NCBI GenBank assembly: GCA_047833645.1
Contig: CP181259.1
Span: forward strand, 1,426,001-1,490,000
Source: Pseudolactococcus sp041800635
Lineage (GTDB): Bacteria > Bacillota > Bacilli > Lactobacillales > Streptococcaceae
Direction: 5' to 3'
DNA length: 64,000 nt
Positions 16,101 to 25,296 of the stretch are shown piece by piece (the stretch's first letter is position 1; the number at the start of each line of letters is the position of its first letter). The position numbers and the translations under genes are program-made. Below the pieces are notes generated by a model that saw only the letters and a program-made list of their open reading frames with translations, ran no database searches and had not been told where the DNA came from.

Positions 16101-16188
16101 GCCTGACTTTTCGACTTGAGCCGTAAGGCTCAGCACATCAACAACACGTCTCACGCCTGTTCCGCCGCACATATCAAAGGAGTTATCG

Positions 16189-16791
16189 ATGGGTATTGAA
16201 CTTCTCACACCCTATACGAAAGTTGAACTTGAACCGCAAAAAACGGGTGAGCGCCGTCAAATCGGCCTTTTTGTCGGGAAATTTGCCCCGATTCATCTGG
16301 CGCATCTGGTCATTGCAGATCAGGTTTGGCGGGAGCTCAACCTCGAGCGCGTTCTGTTCATGCCGGAATATGACGATGAAAATGGGACGATTATCAGTCT
16401 CTTAGTCCGTGGCCTGCAAGGGCATCCGGGCTTTGGCATCGACATGGCGCGGCTCAATCGCACGAAACAGCCCCTCATTGAAACGCTGAAAACCCTCATC
16501 GCCAACAATCCTGAGACAGATTTTTATTTGATCGCCGGCAGTGATGAGATTGGGAGGTTGTCGCAGTTGGACAATGCGTCAGACTTGGCGCAACTGGTGC
16601 AACTTGTGGGGGTGCAGCGACCGAAATTCAGGACGGGAACATCCCTCCCTATTTTGTGGGTGGATGTGCCACAGATGGACATCTCGTCCAAAAACCTGCG
16701 GGACATGATGCGGCATGGCATTGAACCTAAGTTTTTGATGCCAGATGCAGTGCTTGACGAGATTAAGGAGAGGGGATTGTATGGCCTTTAA
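16189..16791 (+). CDS. nadD: Nicotinate-nucleotide adenylyltransferase
   Basis: A 200-residue nucleotidyltransferase. The ATP-binding HxGH-type motif appears as GLFVGKFAPIHLAHL, where the common form is GGxFxPxHxGH; the Ala before the second His is shared with some cocci. The C-terminal ISSKNLRDMMRHG corresponds to the ISSTxIR motif. It makes deamido-NAD from nicotinate mononucleotide and ATP. ATG 16189 follows AAAGGAG. The end overlaps yqeK by 11 bp. Confidence 0.92.
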   Translation: MGIELLTPYTKVELEPQKTGERRQIGLFVGKFAPIHLAHLVIADQVWRELNLERVLFMPEYDDENGTIISLLVRGLQGHPGFGIDMARLNRTKQPLIETLKTLIANNPETDFYLIAGSDEIGRLSQLDNASDLAQLVQLVGVQRPKFRTGTSLPILWVDVPQMDISSKNLRDMMRHGIEPKFLMPDAVLDEIKERGLYGL

Positions 16792-17380
16792 GTTTTATCC
16801 AGAAGTTGGGCTGACACGCGCTGAACTATTGGACAAAATTTCAGCAAATATGTCTGAGAAACGCTTTCAGCACGTGCAAAATGTCGCGCAAGCCGCTCTC
16901 AAATTAGCGGAACGCTGGCACTATTCGGAGCCTAGAAAAGCAGAATTAGCGGGGCTCCTGCATGATTATGCCAAGGAAGAAACCGATGAGACCTTTATCC
17001 AGCTAATTGAAAATTATCAGCTAGACCCTGAGCTCCTGAACTGGCATAATAATGTCTGGCACGGTCTGGTTGGGATTTATAAAATTCAGGAAGACTTGGG
17101 CTTGACGGATTCGGAGATTCTCCGTGCGATTGAGATTCATACCGTCGGTAGTGCTGAGATGACCTTACTGGATAAGATTTTGTATGTGGCGGATTATATT
17201 GAAGTTGGTCGGACTTTCGAGGGTGTTGACGCCGCACGTCAATTGGCTTACGAGCAGGATTTGGATGCTGCGGTTGCCTATGAAACTGTGCACACAGTCG
17301 CCTTTCTCGCTAGCAAACACGTGAAAATCTATCCGCAAACGATTTTAACCTATAATGCCTATGTCGACCAACTCAAATAG
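16781..17380 (+). CDS. yqeK: HD-domain hydrolase YqeK (Ap4A hydrolase type)
   Basis: A 199-residue HD-domain protein with metal ligands in RFQHVQNVAQ, the HD pair in AGLLHDYAKEE, WHGLVGI, and IEIHTVGS...DKILYVADYIE. YqeK enzymes hydrolyse diadenosine tetraphosphate symmetrically to two ADP. The frame is open from 16745, but ATG 16781 with AAGGAGAGG at 16765-16773 is the natural start. It overlaps the end of nadD by 11 bp. Confidence 0.92.
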   Translation: MAFKFYPEVGLTRAELLDKISANMSEKRFQHVQNVAQAALKLAERWHYSEPRKAELAGLLHDYAKEETDETFIQLIENYQLDPELLNWHNNVWHGLVGIYKIQEDLGLTDSEILRAIEIHTVGSAEMTLLDKILYVADYIEVGRTFEGVDAARQLAYEQDLDAAVAYETVHTVAFLASKHVKIYPQTILTYNAYVDQLK

Positions 17381-18326
17381 CACCCAAAAACGCCTGCTCT
17401 TAGGTTTTACAGCTGGGTTTCTGGCGATTAATGGCGCGCAGGGTCTCTATCAAGCCCTGTTGATGACCAAACGCAAGCGACAGTTTCTAGCCTATCTCAA
17501 ACAGGATACCAAGATTACTTTTGGCAAATTTCATCGGGGGTCAGTCTATGGCTACAAACACATCAGAAGCTCTCAAAACATTTATTTTGCGGTAAGACAG
17601 CTCTCAGATGAGCGATTTATCGTCCGTAGACATGCCCAGATTTGGGGTATGCCAGAAAGTTATTCAGTCACTGATTTTGACTATAACTTTCTCAGTGATT
17701 TTGCTTACTATGTCGATGACCAGATGGCGATGCAAGACCAGTTTGAACCGATTCGTGCTGGGGATGCTTTAGATGACCGATTTCAAGTCCTTCGAACAAT
17801 CGATGATGATGAGACGGGTTTGCAAGCCATGGCTGTCCAAGTCAGTCGCACCCAGCTCGTCGTTGCTTATGCGGGGACAAACCCATTGGATGCGAGAGAC
17901 TTGAAGATGGACATGACGACGATTGTCGCCAAGCAAAATCTGCCGAGTTCAGACAATCACCAGCAACATCAAAAAGCTGAAAAATTTGTTCAAGACCTTC
18001 AAGCGGATTATCCTAACATGATAATCACGCTGACCGGTCATTCACTGGGCGGCTTTCTAGCTTTATACGTTGCTTGTCGTCAGGGGCTTGAGGCCACGGT
18101 TTATAATGCGCCCGACCCCTGTCAACTGTTAGACGACATGCCCCAAAACCAAGAACTTAAACTTAAAAATTACCGCCATGCTTATGATGCCATGGGCAAT
18201 TTTTCGGGTAACGGCACAGGTACTGAGATCTTCAGTCATCGGCGCTTTGTCCTTGCCCGCACGCCCTTTGTTTACCACGGCATCGCTTCATGGCGCTTTG
18301 ATCCAAATGGAAAAATAGAAAGATAA
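17355..18326 (+). CDS. Lipase-like alpha/beta hydrolase
   Basis: A 323-residue protein with the nucleophile elbow ITLTGHSLGGFLALYVA (GHSLG, residues ~225-240) and VVAYAGTNPLDARDL before it, the arrangement of class 3 lipases and DUF2974-type hydrolases. A hydrophobic N-terminal stretch (LLLGFTAGFLAINGAQG) may anchor it to the membrane. The likely catalytic Asp and His lie in YNAPDPC and near the C-terminal VYHGIASW. The substrate is unknown. It overlaps the end of yqeK by 26 bp and ends 6 bp before rsfS. Confidence 0.8.
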   Translation: MPMSTNSNSTQKRLLLGFTAGFLAINGAQGLYQALLMTKRKRQFLAYLKQDTKITFGKFHRGSVYGYKHIRSSQNIYFAVRQLSDERFIVRRHAQIWGMPESYSVTDFDYNFLSDFAYYVDDQMAMQDQFEPIRAGDALDDRFQVLRTIDDDETGLQAMAVQVSRTQLVVAYAGTNPLDARDLKMDMTTIVAKQNLPSSDNHQQHQKAEKFVQDLQADYPNMIITLTGHSLGGFLALYVACRQGLEATVYNAPDPCQLLDDMPQNQELKLKNYRHAYDAMGNFSGNGTGTEIFSHRRFVLARTPFVYHGIASWRFDPNGKIER

Positions 18327-18332
18327 TCAACT

Positions 18333-18689
18333 ATGACAACTCAAACTGTACTCCAAATCGCGGTGAAAGCTGCAGATGATAAAAAAGCCCTCAACATCGT
18401 TGCGCTTGACATGCGCGAGGTGAGCGGTGTGATGGATACGCTTGTCGTGATGGAAGCCATGAATGCGCGTCAAATCGATGCCATCGTGGATAACATTACA
18501 GAAGCGATTAAAAAAGAAGGTGGCGACATTCACGGTGTTGAAGGCGTTGGCGCAGACGGTTGGGTCTTGATTGACCTGATTGATGTCGTGATCAATGTCA
18601 TGACCCACGATTCACGCCTGACTTACAGCCTTGAAAAACTTTGGCACGACGCCCCAGATATTGACGTTGACGCCTGGTTGACAGCTTAA
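18333..18689 (+). CDS. rsfS: Ribosomal silencing factor RsfS
   Basis: A 118-residue RsfS (Iojap/YbeB) protein. Typical segments are ALDMREVSGVMDTLVVMEA, NARQIDAIVDNI and GWVLIDLIDVVINVMTH. It binds L14 on the 50S subunit and blocks joining with 30S during starvation. It lies in the usual place after yqeK and before yqeM. The sequence is slightly unusual in VVMEA where many have VIATG. Confidence 0.93.
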   Translation: MTTQTVLQIAVKAADDKKALNIVALDMREVSGVMDTLVVMEAMNARQIDAIVDNITEAIKKEGGDIHGVEGVGADGWVLIDLIDVVINVMTHDSRLTYSLEKLWHDAPDIDVDAWLTA

Positions 18690-18736
18690 TGATACCGTCG
18701 CACAGGACTAATTTGAAGTTCAAATAGTGAGAAAAT

Positions 18737-19492
18737 ATGGATAATTATCAAGAATTTGCCCGCGTTTATGACACGATTATGGATGACACGCTTTATGATG
18801 CTTGGCATACTTTTTCGCGCCGTCATTTACCGTCAGAAACCAAGGAAATACTAGAGCTTGCTTGTGGGACAGGCAAGCTCTCTGTGCAGTTTGCGCGAGA
18901 TGGCTACACTGTGACTGGGCTTGATTTGTCAGAAGAAATGCTGACCATCGCCTACAACCGAGCGCTTGACGAGCTAGACGAATCCGTTGGCATTGGCTTC
19001 ATCGAAGGCGATATGCGCGATCTGAGCGATGTCGGCACCTATGACGCCGTGACTTGCTATAGCGACAGCATCTGCTATATGCCTGACCGCGAGGCCGTGC
19101 AAGAAGTTTTTGATGGCGTCTTCAACGCCTTAAATGCGGGTGGCACCTTTATTTTCGATGTGCACTCCGTGCATCAAATCGACGACGTCTTTCCAGGCTA
19201 TGCCTATCATGAAAACGAAGAAGATTTCGCCTTTATCTGGGACTCCTTTCCAGGTGAAAAAGCCCATAGCATCACCCATGAACTGACCTTCTTTGTCAAA
19301 GACAGTGATGGGAAGTTTGAACGCCGTGATGAAGTCCACGATGAGCGGACTTACACGATTGATAACTACCTGACCATGCTTGACAATGCTGGTTTCGTTT
19401 CTGCTCAAGTTTTTGCTGACTTTGAAGACGTCGCGCCAAGTGATCAAAACGATGACAGTGCCCGTTGGTTCTTTGTTGCCAGAAAGGATTAG
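18737..19492 (+). CDS. yqeM: SAM-dependent methyltransferase YqeM
   Basis: A 251-residue class I methyltransferase with motif I ILELACGTGKLSVQFA, the post-I acidic residue in VTGLDLSEEML, FIEGDMRDL, and AVTCYSDSICYM. Its place downstream of rsfS is conserved in Firmicutes. The substrate is not known to me. ATG 18737 lies 47 bp after the rsfS stop. Confidence 0.88.
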   Translation: MDNYQEFARVYDTIMDDTLYDAWHTFSRRHLPSETKEILELACGTGKLSVQFARDGYTVTGLDLSEEMLTIAYNRALDELDESVGIGFIEGDMRDLSDVGTYDAVTCYSDSICYMPDREAVQEVFDGVFNALNAGGTFIFDVHSVHQIDDVFPGYAYHENEEDFAFIWDSFPGEKAHSITHELTFFVKDSDGKFERRDEVHDERTYTIDNYLTMLDNAGFVSAQVFADFEDVAPSDQNDDSARWFFVARKD

Positions 19493-19745
19493 GCATGAAA
19501 TTGCCCCCCCTTAGAAGTCACGATCCTGTTTGGAGATAAATAAGAGAGTGGCGGGCCTTACAGAAATTCAAAAGGTGGCTGTTTAAGTGAACTGCTAGGT
19601 TGTTTACTGGGTGGCTTGCTTGCCGTGTTTTATCTGGCACTATTTATCGGGACGTTATTCCTTTTGTTTAAGTACTTGGCGTGATATAAAAATATCGGTT
19701 GTAAAAACCATGTGTTTTTTAGTTTAATGAAAGAGAGAAAAGACT
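19493..19745. other. Gap with a possible decayed hydrophobic peptide
   Basis: No convincing gene. A frame ending at about 19684 encodes a hydrophobic run (LLGGLLAVFYLALFIGTLF) but has no ATG, GTG or TTG start with a ribosome binding site, so it may be a remnant of a small membrane protein. GAAAGAGAG near 19729 serves the next gene. Confidence 0.35.
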
Positions 19746-20387
19746 ATGTTTTATTTAGGGATCATCGTGGTTGTAGGCTTGATTGCCTACTTAACACAAG
19801 ATAAACGACAAAGAAAAATGCCGACCTGGTTAAAGGTCCTTTTGGTCATCGTCGGTTTAGTCGTTCTAGCCGACATCTCTGAAGAATTAATGGGTGTTGC
19901 TTTTCTAGCGCTCATCGTTTGGTGGTTTGTTAGACGGCCAAGTCGTCAGGAAAGAAAGAAAGCTAAGGCTGCAGCACAAGTTGAAGCCATGCGGGCACAA
20001 GCTAAGGCAGCGTCAGCGCCACCGATTGATCCCATTAAACGCTATGTTTCAACACCTAAACGTCAGGAAGCTCTGGTGGAATTAAATAGCACACCCAAAG
20101 ATTTGGCGGCCTATATTCATCAGGAAATCGATACCTTCTTCATGAATGAATGGACCAAGATGTCCGTTATTTATATGGATCAGTCGGATCAGTTTGATGA
20201 GGATGTCCAAGACAATGCCGGTCAACAGATGCGGGAAATTTTGGATGCCATTTTTGCCAAGTTTGCCAAAAAAAGACGCGCTGAGATGGTTGAGCAGCAG
20301 TCGATTAATGAAGAATTGAAAGCCCAACATAAAGAAGAAATTGACATCGCCATGCAAGTTTATGACAAATGGCAGGATAAGGCATGA
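19746..20387 (+). CDS. Membrane protein of unknown function
   Basis: A 213-residue protein with a first membrane segment at the very N-terminus (FYLGIIVVVGLIAYL), a second at about residues 28-60, then a basic Lys/Arg/Ala-rich linker. A soluble helical C-terminal domain of ~120 residues follows, rich in Asp, Glu and Met. No family was recognised. The stop overlaps the start of tmcAL by 4 bp, so the two are probably coexpressed. Confidence 0.75.
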   Translation: MFYLGIIVVVGLIAYLTQDKRQRKMPTWLKVLLVIVGLVVLADISEELMGVAFLALIVWWFVRRPSRQERKKAKAAAQVEAMRAQAKAASAPPIDPIKRYVSTPKRQEALVELNSTPKDLAAYIHQEIDTFFMNEWTKMSVIYMDQSDQFDEDVQDNAGQQMREILDAIFAKFAKKRRAEMVEQQSINEELKAQHKEEIDIAMQVYDKWQDKA

Positions 20388-21523
20388 CATCAAGCGACCT
20401 TTCTGCTGAAACTTCTGACAAGCTGTCAGGTCCGATTTCAGGGATCATCGCAGAATTTAACCCCTTCCATCATGGTCATCAGTACTTGCTGTCACAGGCA
20501 CCCGGTCTGAAAATTGTCATCATGAGTGGCAACTGGATGCAGCGGGGTGAGCCTGCAATCGTGGACAAGTGGACACGTGCCCAAATGGCCCTAAAAAATG
20601 GTGCGGACATTATCGTCGAGCTACCATTTTTTGCTAGTGTTCAGGGTGCGGACTATTTCGCCCAATATGCGGTGCAAATGCTAGCTGACTTGGGCATTGA
20701 CCAGTTGGTATTTGGGACGGATTCTGATGCCATTGACTATGACAGGTTACGTCAGATTTATCATGAAAAAGCGGCTGAAATTCAGACGTTTTTAGACAAG
20801 TTGCCTGATAGTTTATCCTATCCGCAAAAGATGCAGCAGATGTGGCAGACCTTTGCTGGGATTCAGTTTGATGGCAACACGCCCAATCACATTTTGGGTC
20901 TAGCCTATACCAAGGCAGTGGCGACTGTCGCGCCCAAGATCCAGTTACACCCCGTCAAACGGTTGGGGGCTGGTTTTCATGACGACACCTTGTCACACTT
21001 TGCGTCAGCAACGGCGATTCGTGAGCATGCAGATGAAGACTTGTCTCGCTTTATGCCAGATTTTGCCAGTTTTCAAGTAGCCCCAAAAGTTCAGTGGTCG
21101 GATTATTTTCCCTTGCTGAAGTATCAGCTCTTGGCTAGCCGTCTTACCGACATTTTCCAGGTCAATGACGAGCTGGCTGTTAGATTGCAAAGTGCCATTA
21201 AAACAGCGACAGACTTTGAAGGCTTAGTAGATGCGGTTATGACCAAGCGCTACACCAAGGCGCGGATCAGACGTTTGTTGACTTATATGTTGATCAATGT
21301 GCCTAAAACACAGGGGTTTGAGCAGCCAAAGCCGCATATCCTGGGCTTTTCAGCAGCGGGTCAGCGCTACCTGAAAAATTTTGATGTCGTGACTAAGGTC
21401 GGTAAGACCTATCAGGATAGACTCACACTTCAGGCGGACGCCATTTATCGTCTGGGCCATCCAGCCATCCCTGAGCAAAATTATGGCCGACCACCGCTGA
21501 GGCAGACGCCAGAGAAGGTGTGA
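20384..21523 (+). CDS. tmcAL: tRNA(Met) cytidine acetate ligase (YlbM type)
   Basis: A 379-residue nucleotidyltransferase-like protein. It has the HxGH motif in GIIAEFNPFHHGHQYLL, then IVIMSGNWMQRGEPAIVDKW, ELPFFASVQGADYFA, and FGTDSD, the standard layout of the YlbM/TmcAL family. The enzyme activates acetate with ATP and acetylates C34 of elongator tRNA-Met. In streptococci it commonly follows yqeM, as here after one interposed gene. Confidence 0.9.
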   Translation: MTSSDLSAETSDKLSGPISGIIAEFNPFHHGHQYLLSQAPGLKIVIMSGNWMQRGEPAIVDKWTRAQMALKNGADIIVELPFFASVQGADYFAQYAVQMLADLGIDQLVFGTDSDAIDYDRLRQIYHEKAAEIQTFLDKLPDSLSYPQKMQQMWQTFAGIQFDGNTPNHILGLAYTKAVATVAPKIQLHPVKRLGAGFHDDTLSHFASATAIREHADEDLSRFMPDFASFQVAPKVQWSDYFPLLKYQLLASRLTDIFQVNDELAVRLQSAIKTATDFEGLVDAVMTKRYTKARIRRLLTYMLINVPKTQGFEQPKPHILGFSAAGQRYLKNFDVVTKVGKTYQDRLTLQADAIYRLGHPAIPEQNYGRPPLRQTPEKV

Positions 21524-21621
21524 AAAATCTTTAAAAATAGGTGTATTTACAGAATTTAAAACCTCTACAAAAACTGATATAATAAGATTATATACGATTT
21601 GACGAAAGGGGTTGGATTGTT

Positions 21622-22251
21622 TTGAAAAGAAGTGTAAAAGATCAAATTGAAGAGAAAATTAGGCGTGCACCCAAAGGCAAGTTATATGTTTTATCCGATT
21701 TTTCTGATATTGGGTCATATGCTACAATCCAAAAAACGGTTTCTTTAATGGTAACAGCAGGTGTGTTAGAGCAAGTGTTTAAGGGAATATATAAGAAACC
21801 AAATTATAATTCGGTCCTTCAAAGGCATATTCCGTCTTTGCCGTCAGATATCGCATTGGCCTATGCACGTAAGAATAATTGGAAAATTGTACCGTCAGGT
21901 GATATCGCTTTGAATCAACTTGGCTTAACCACACAAGTGCCAAATCGTTATCAATATATTTCTAGTGGCCCAACTCGAAAATTAGTTCTTGAAAATAATC
22001 AAGAAATTTATTTTAAACATGTTGAAGTTCGGGAAAGTAATTTAAGTGCAACATCGTCATTAGTTATTGAGGCCTTGAAAGCCATGGGTAAAGAAAAGGT
22101 TGATGAAGCTATTTTAGCGACAATTAAAAGTAAACTAACGGATAAGCAGTTTATCCAATTGAAAAAAGAATCGATAAGAGCTAGAACTTGGATACGTGAT
22201 CTAATCTTAAAAATGGAGAAAATAGATGTTAAATTTTTTTCAACTAACTGA
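21622..22251 (+). CDS. AbiEi-type antitoxin (DUF6088-like)
   Basis: A 209-residue protein with an N-terminal winged-helix region (residues ~1-60, FSDIGSYATIQKTVSLMVTA) and a C-terminal domain of the AbiEi/DUF6088 kind, with PSGDIALNQLGLTTQVP and YISSGPTRKLVL. Such proteins repress their own operon and counteract a nucleotidyltransferase toxin (type IV toxin-antitoxin). It starts with TTG at 21622 after GAAAGGGG. It overlaps the toxin gene by 26 bp. The operon lies between tmcAL and yebC. Confidence 0.82.
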   Translation: MKRSVKDQIEEKIRRAPKGKLYVLSDFSDIGSYATIQKTVSLMVTAGVLEQVFKGIYKKPNYNSVLQRHIPSLPSDIALAYARKNNWKIVPSGDIALNQLGLTTQVPNRYQYISSGPTRKLVLENNQEIYFKHVEVRESNLSATSSLVIEALKAMGKEKVDEAILATIKSKLTDKQFIQLKKESIRARTWIRDLILKMEKIDVKFFSTN

Positions 22252-23239
22252 GACTGATAAACTTGGTGCTTATCGAGTTGTAGCCGATGATATGCAGGTG
22301 AATGAAGCAATCATTGAAAAAGATTTTTGGGTCTGTTTAATGCTTGAAATCCTCTTTGAGCATTCAAAGTATTCAAACAGATTCGCCTTTAAAGGTGGGA
22401 CATCGTTGTCCAAGGCTTATCAGATCATCCAAAGATTTTCAGAAGATATTGATTTAATTCTTGATTGGCGAGTGCTTGGCTATGACACTAATGAACCTTG
22501 GTGTGAAAGAAGTAAAACAGCACAAAGAAAGTTTAACGATCAAGCAAATGAAAGAGCGGCGCAATGGATTCAAAACAAGCTTATACCTGATTTGAATGAC
22601 AAGTTGATGGATTTAGGCATTTCAGAGGTTAAGTTAAAAATATCGGATAGAGATGTGCAAACGATACAGGTATTTTATCCGAAGGCTTTTGATAATCAGG
22701 CTATTTTACAAGAGATAAGACTAGAAATTGGTCCGCTTGCAGCCTGGACACCAATTCAAAATAAAGATATTCAATCTTATGTTGCCCAAGCGTTACCGCA
22801 TTTATTTTAAAATGCCGTCGTGTCAGTACCGACTGTGGCAGCAAAACGGACATTTTGGGAAAAAGCAACAATCTTACATAAGGAATCGCATAGAATAGCA
22901 AATAAAACACCTGATAGATATTCAAGACATTACTATGACTTGTACCAGTTAAGTCAATCAGATGTTAAGAAAGCAGCGCTGCAGGATTTAGCGCTTTTAG
23001 AACGTGTCGTGAAATTTAAAGCAAAATTTTATGCAGATAATTCGGCTAGATATGGCGAGGCAACATCTCAAGAAATTGAGTTATTACCGAATGATAAACA
23101 GCTGTCCGACCTCAAATTTGACTATCTCAAAATGCAAGCAATGATGTTCGGAGAATCCCCTAGTTTTGAGGATATTTTAACGGGGTTAAGTGAATTACAA
23201 GGTGAAATTCATGCGCTATCTAGCGAAATAGAGAAGTGA
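22226..23239 (+). pseudogene. AbiEii-type nucleotidyltransferase toxin, interrupted by an in-frame stop
   Basis: The N-terminal part has the nucleotidyltransferase core FKGGTSLSKAYQIIQRFSEDIDL (GGTSL plus SEDIDL metal site, quoted around position 55). A TAA at 22808-22810 ends translation after 194 residues. The same frame continues without a shift as NAVVSVPTVAAKRTFWEKATIL and a helical C-terminal half to 23239. FWEK is typical of full-length AbiEii, so one nonsense mutation seems to have split a ~337-residue toxin. The catalytic half could still be made; whether it is active is unknown. Confidence 0.82.
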
Positions 23240-23390
23240 AACGGTAGGTGTTGTTTGAGGGAACGATAGGTCATACAGACAGCTTTCAAAGCTAAAAAGT
23301 GTCGAAAATGACACCCAGAGCTGACAAATGTCGAAATTATGATAAAATAGGATAGAATAATCCAAAAAGGATACGAAAGAAGGACTAGTA

Positions 23391-24107
23391 ATGGGACGCA
23401 AATGGGCGAATATCGTCGCAAAGAAAACGGCTAAAGACGGCGCAAACTCAAAGGTTTACGCGAAATTTGGTGTGGAAATCTACGCAGCAGCGAAACAAGG
23501 GGATCCAGATCCTGAGTCAAATTCAAAACTGAAATTTACGATTGAGCGTGCCAAACAAGCGCAAGTGCCGCGTCATATTATCGACAAAGCCATCGATAAA
23601 GCCAAAGGTAGCAGCGACGAAACCTTTACAGAAGGCCGTTACGAAGGCTTCGGTCCCAACGGCTCGATGGTCATCGTTGATACTTTGACGACCAATGTTA
23701 ATCGGACGGCTGCCAATGTCCGCGCCGCCTACAACAAAAATGGCGGAAACTTTGGGTCATCAGGTTCAGTCTCTTACTTGTTTGACAACACCGGGGTTAT
23801 CGGCTTTGTTGGCGATAACGCAGACGAGATTTTCGAGTACCTTTTGGAAAAAGAAATCGACGTGCGCGATGTTGAGCAACAAGAAGATCAAGTCATCGTC
23901 TACACCGAGCCAGAAGCCTTGCACATCGCTTTAGAGGCACTTCGTGCCAATGGTGTAGCTGAGTTTACAGTGTCTGAACTCGAGTTGATCCCGCAAAGTG
24001 AAATTGAACTAGCCGGTGATGATTTAGAGACATTTGAAAAACTGATCGATGCCCTTGAAGATGATGAAGACGTGCAAAAAGTTTATCACAATGTGGCGGA
24101 TTTCTAA
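23391..24107 (+). CDS. yebC: YebC/PmpR-family regulator or translation factor
   Basis: A 238-residue protein with the family N-terminus MGRKWANIVAKKTAKDGANSK, then PRHIIDKAIDKAKG, YEGFGPNGSMVIVD, and TNRT-like TNVNRTAANVR. Members were described as DNA-binding regulators and more recently as factors relieving ribosome stalling at proline stretches. GAAGGACTAGT precedes the ATG. A palindrome GTGTC/GACAC at 23299-23314 lies in the upstream gap. Confidence 0.92.
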   Translation: MGRKWANIVAKKTAKDGANSKVYAKFGVEIYAAAKQGDPDPESNSKLKFTIERAKQAQVPRHIIDKAIDKAKGSSDETFTEGRYEGFGPNGSMVIVDTLTTNVNRTAANVRAAYNKNGGNFGSSGSVSYLFDNTGVIGFVGDNADEIFEYLLEKEIDVRDVEQQEDQVIVYTEPEALHIALEALRANGVAEFTVSELELIPQSEIELAGDDLETFEKLIDALEDDEDVQKVYHNVADF

Positions 24108-24113
24108 TTAGCC

Positions 24114-24139
24114 AAAAAAGCGGTTGCCGCTTTTTTTCA
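24114..24139 (+). terminator. Terminator of yebC
   Basis: AAAAAGCGG pairs with CCGCTTTTT across a TTG loop and continues into a T-run. Confidence 0.88.
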
Positions 24140-24266
24140 TGTTAATTTTTTGAACAGAGGCATTTTTCTATTCTTTTTTGTGATTAAAACGATTATATCC
24201 ATTCATGAAAGTGATGGCAGTTTTGAATCAGCCATAACGCGCCATGACAGAAAGCGAGTCAATCAG

Positions 24267-25280
24267 ATGAAAAATGCCTTACTCAAAAAATATAGCCCAC
24301 GCCTACCAGGCTTGGGACTGTCTATTTCAGTAGCTATCCTTGCCAAAATAGGCGCCATCTTTTTACCAGATCTAGGTGGCGCAACCCTTGCGATTCTTTT
24401 GGGGATCGTTTTAGGCAATACCTTTTTCAAGCAGGAGTGTCTAGCGGCTGGGACGAAATTCTCTGAGAGCGTTTTGCTAGAGTATTCCGTCGTGCTACTC
24501 GGCTTTACCGTAACCTTCCAGACGATCAGTCGTTTGGGGCTCAATGGTCTAGGCTATATTATCGCGATGATGACAACTGTCATTGTGTCAACCATTTTAA
24601 TCGGCAAACGGTTGGGGTTTTCTAACACGATGTCAACGATGATGGCGGGTGGCAACGCTGTCTGTGGGTCTTCCGCAATCGGTGCCATCGCCCCAAGTAT
24701 TGGTGCAAAAGATGATGAAAAAGGCCAAGTGATTACCCTCGTTAATCTATTAGGAACCGTCATGATGTTGACACTGCCATTTTTAGGCACGCTACTTTAC
24801 GGCAAAGACCTATTAGCCCATAGCGCTTTATTAGGCGGGACTTTACAATCAGTCGGCCAGGTGGTTGCAGGCGCGAGTCTGATCAATCCAGAAACCGTCA
24901 GCTATGCCATGCTATTTAAAATCACGCGAATTATCTTTTTAGTCGTCGTCGTTTTCGTTTTTCAACAGCGAGCTAAAAAGCAAGGCATGACGCAAGCACA
25001 ACAGCAAGACCTCAAGAAAATCAGCGTTCCCTGGTATGTCATCGCCTTTTTAGTCGTTTGCATCTTAAATAGTTGTGTTAAGCTCCCCCATTTTTTCAAT
25101 GACGGGGCGCATCAAATCGGTACCTGGTTTGAAACGATTGCTTTGGCCGCGATTGGTTTACGACTAGATTTTAAAAAGTTCATGAAAGAAGGCCTCAGCT
25201 TTCTCACTTATGGGCTACTCGTCGGAGTTGTCCAAACCCTTGCCGCACTCCTTTTGATCCACTTGTTTAGGATTGGTTGA
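24267..25280 (+). CDS. YeiH-like (UPF0324) membrane transporter
   Basis: A ~337-residue polytopic membrane protein with about ten hydrophobic segments. The conserved MMAGGNAVCGSSAIGAIAP (residues ~115-135) is the hallmark of the UPF0324/YeiH family of putative anion exporters. The frame is open from 24150, but that extra stretch is not hydrophobic or conserved in character; ATG 24267 gives MKNALLKKYSPRLPGLGLS, a normal N-terminus. The substrate is not established. Confidence 0.82.
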   Translation: MKNALLKKYSPRLPGLGLSISVAILAKIGAIFLPDLGGATLAILLGIVLGNTFFKQECLAAGTKFSESVLLEYSVVLLGFTVTFQTISRLGLNGLGYIIAMMTTVIVSTILIGKRLGFSNTMSTMMAGGNAVCGSSAIGAIAPSIGAKDDEKGQVITLVNLLGTVMMLTLPFLGTLLYGKDLLAHSALLGGTLQSVGQVVAGASLINPETVSYAMLFKITRIIFLVVVVFVFQQRAKKQGMTQAQQQDLKKISVPWYVIAFLVVCILNSCVKLPHFFNDGAHQIGTWFETIALAAIGLRLDFKKFMKEGLSFLTYGLLVGVVQTLAALLLIHLFRIG

Positions 25281-25296
25281 TCAAGAGGTTAATCAG

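Noticed and set aside
23299..23314. GTGTC/GACAC palindrome upstream of yebC as a specific operator
   Set aside because: A single short palindrome with only one weak partner (TGTCGAAATTATG); no regulator can be named.
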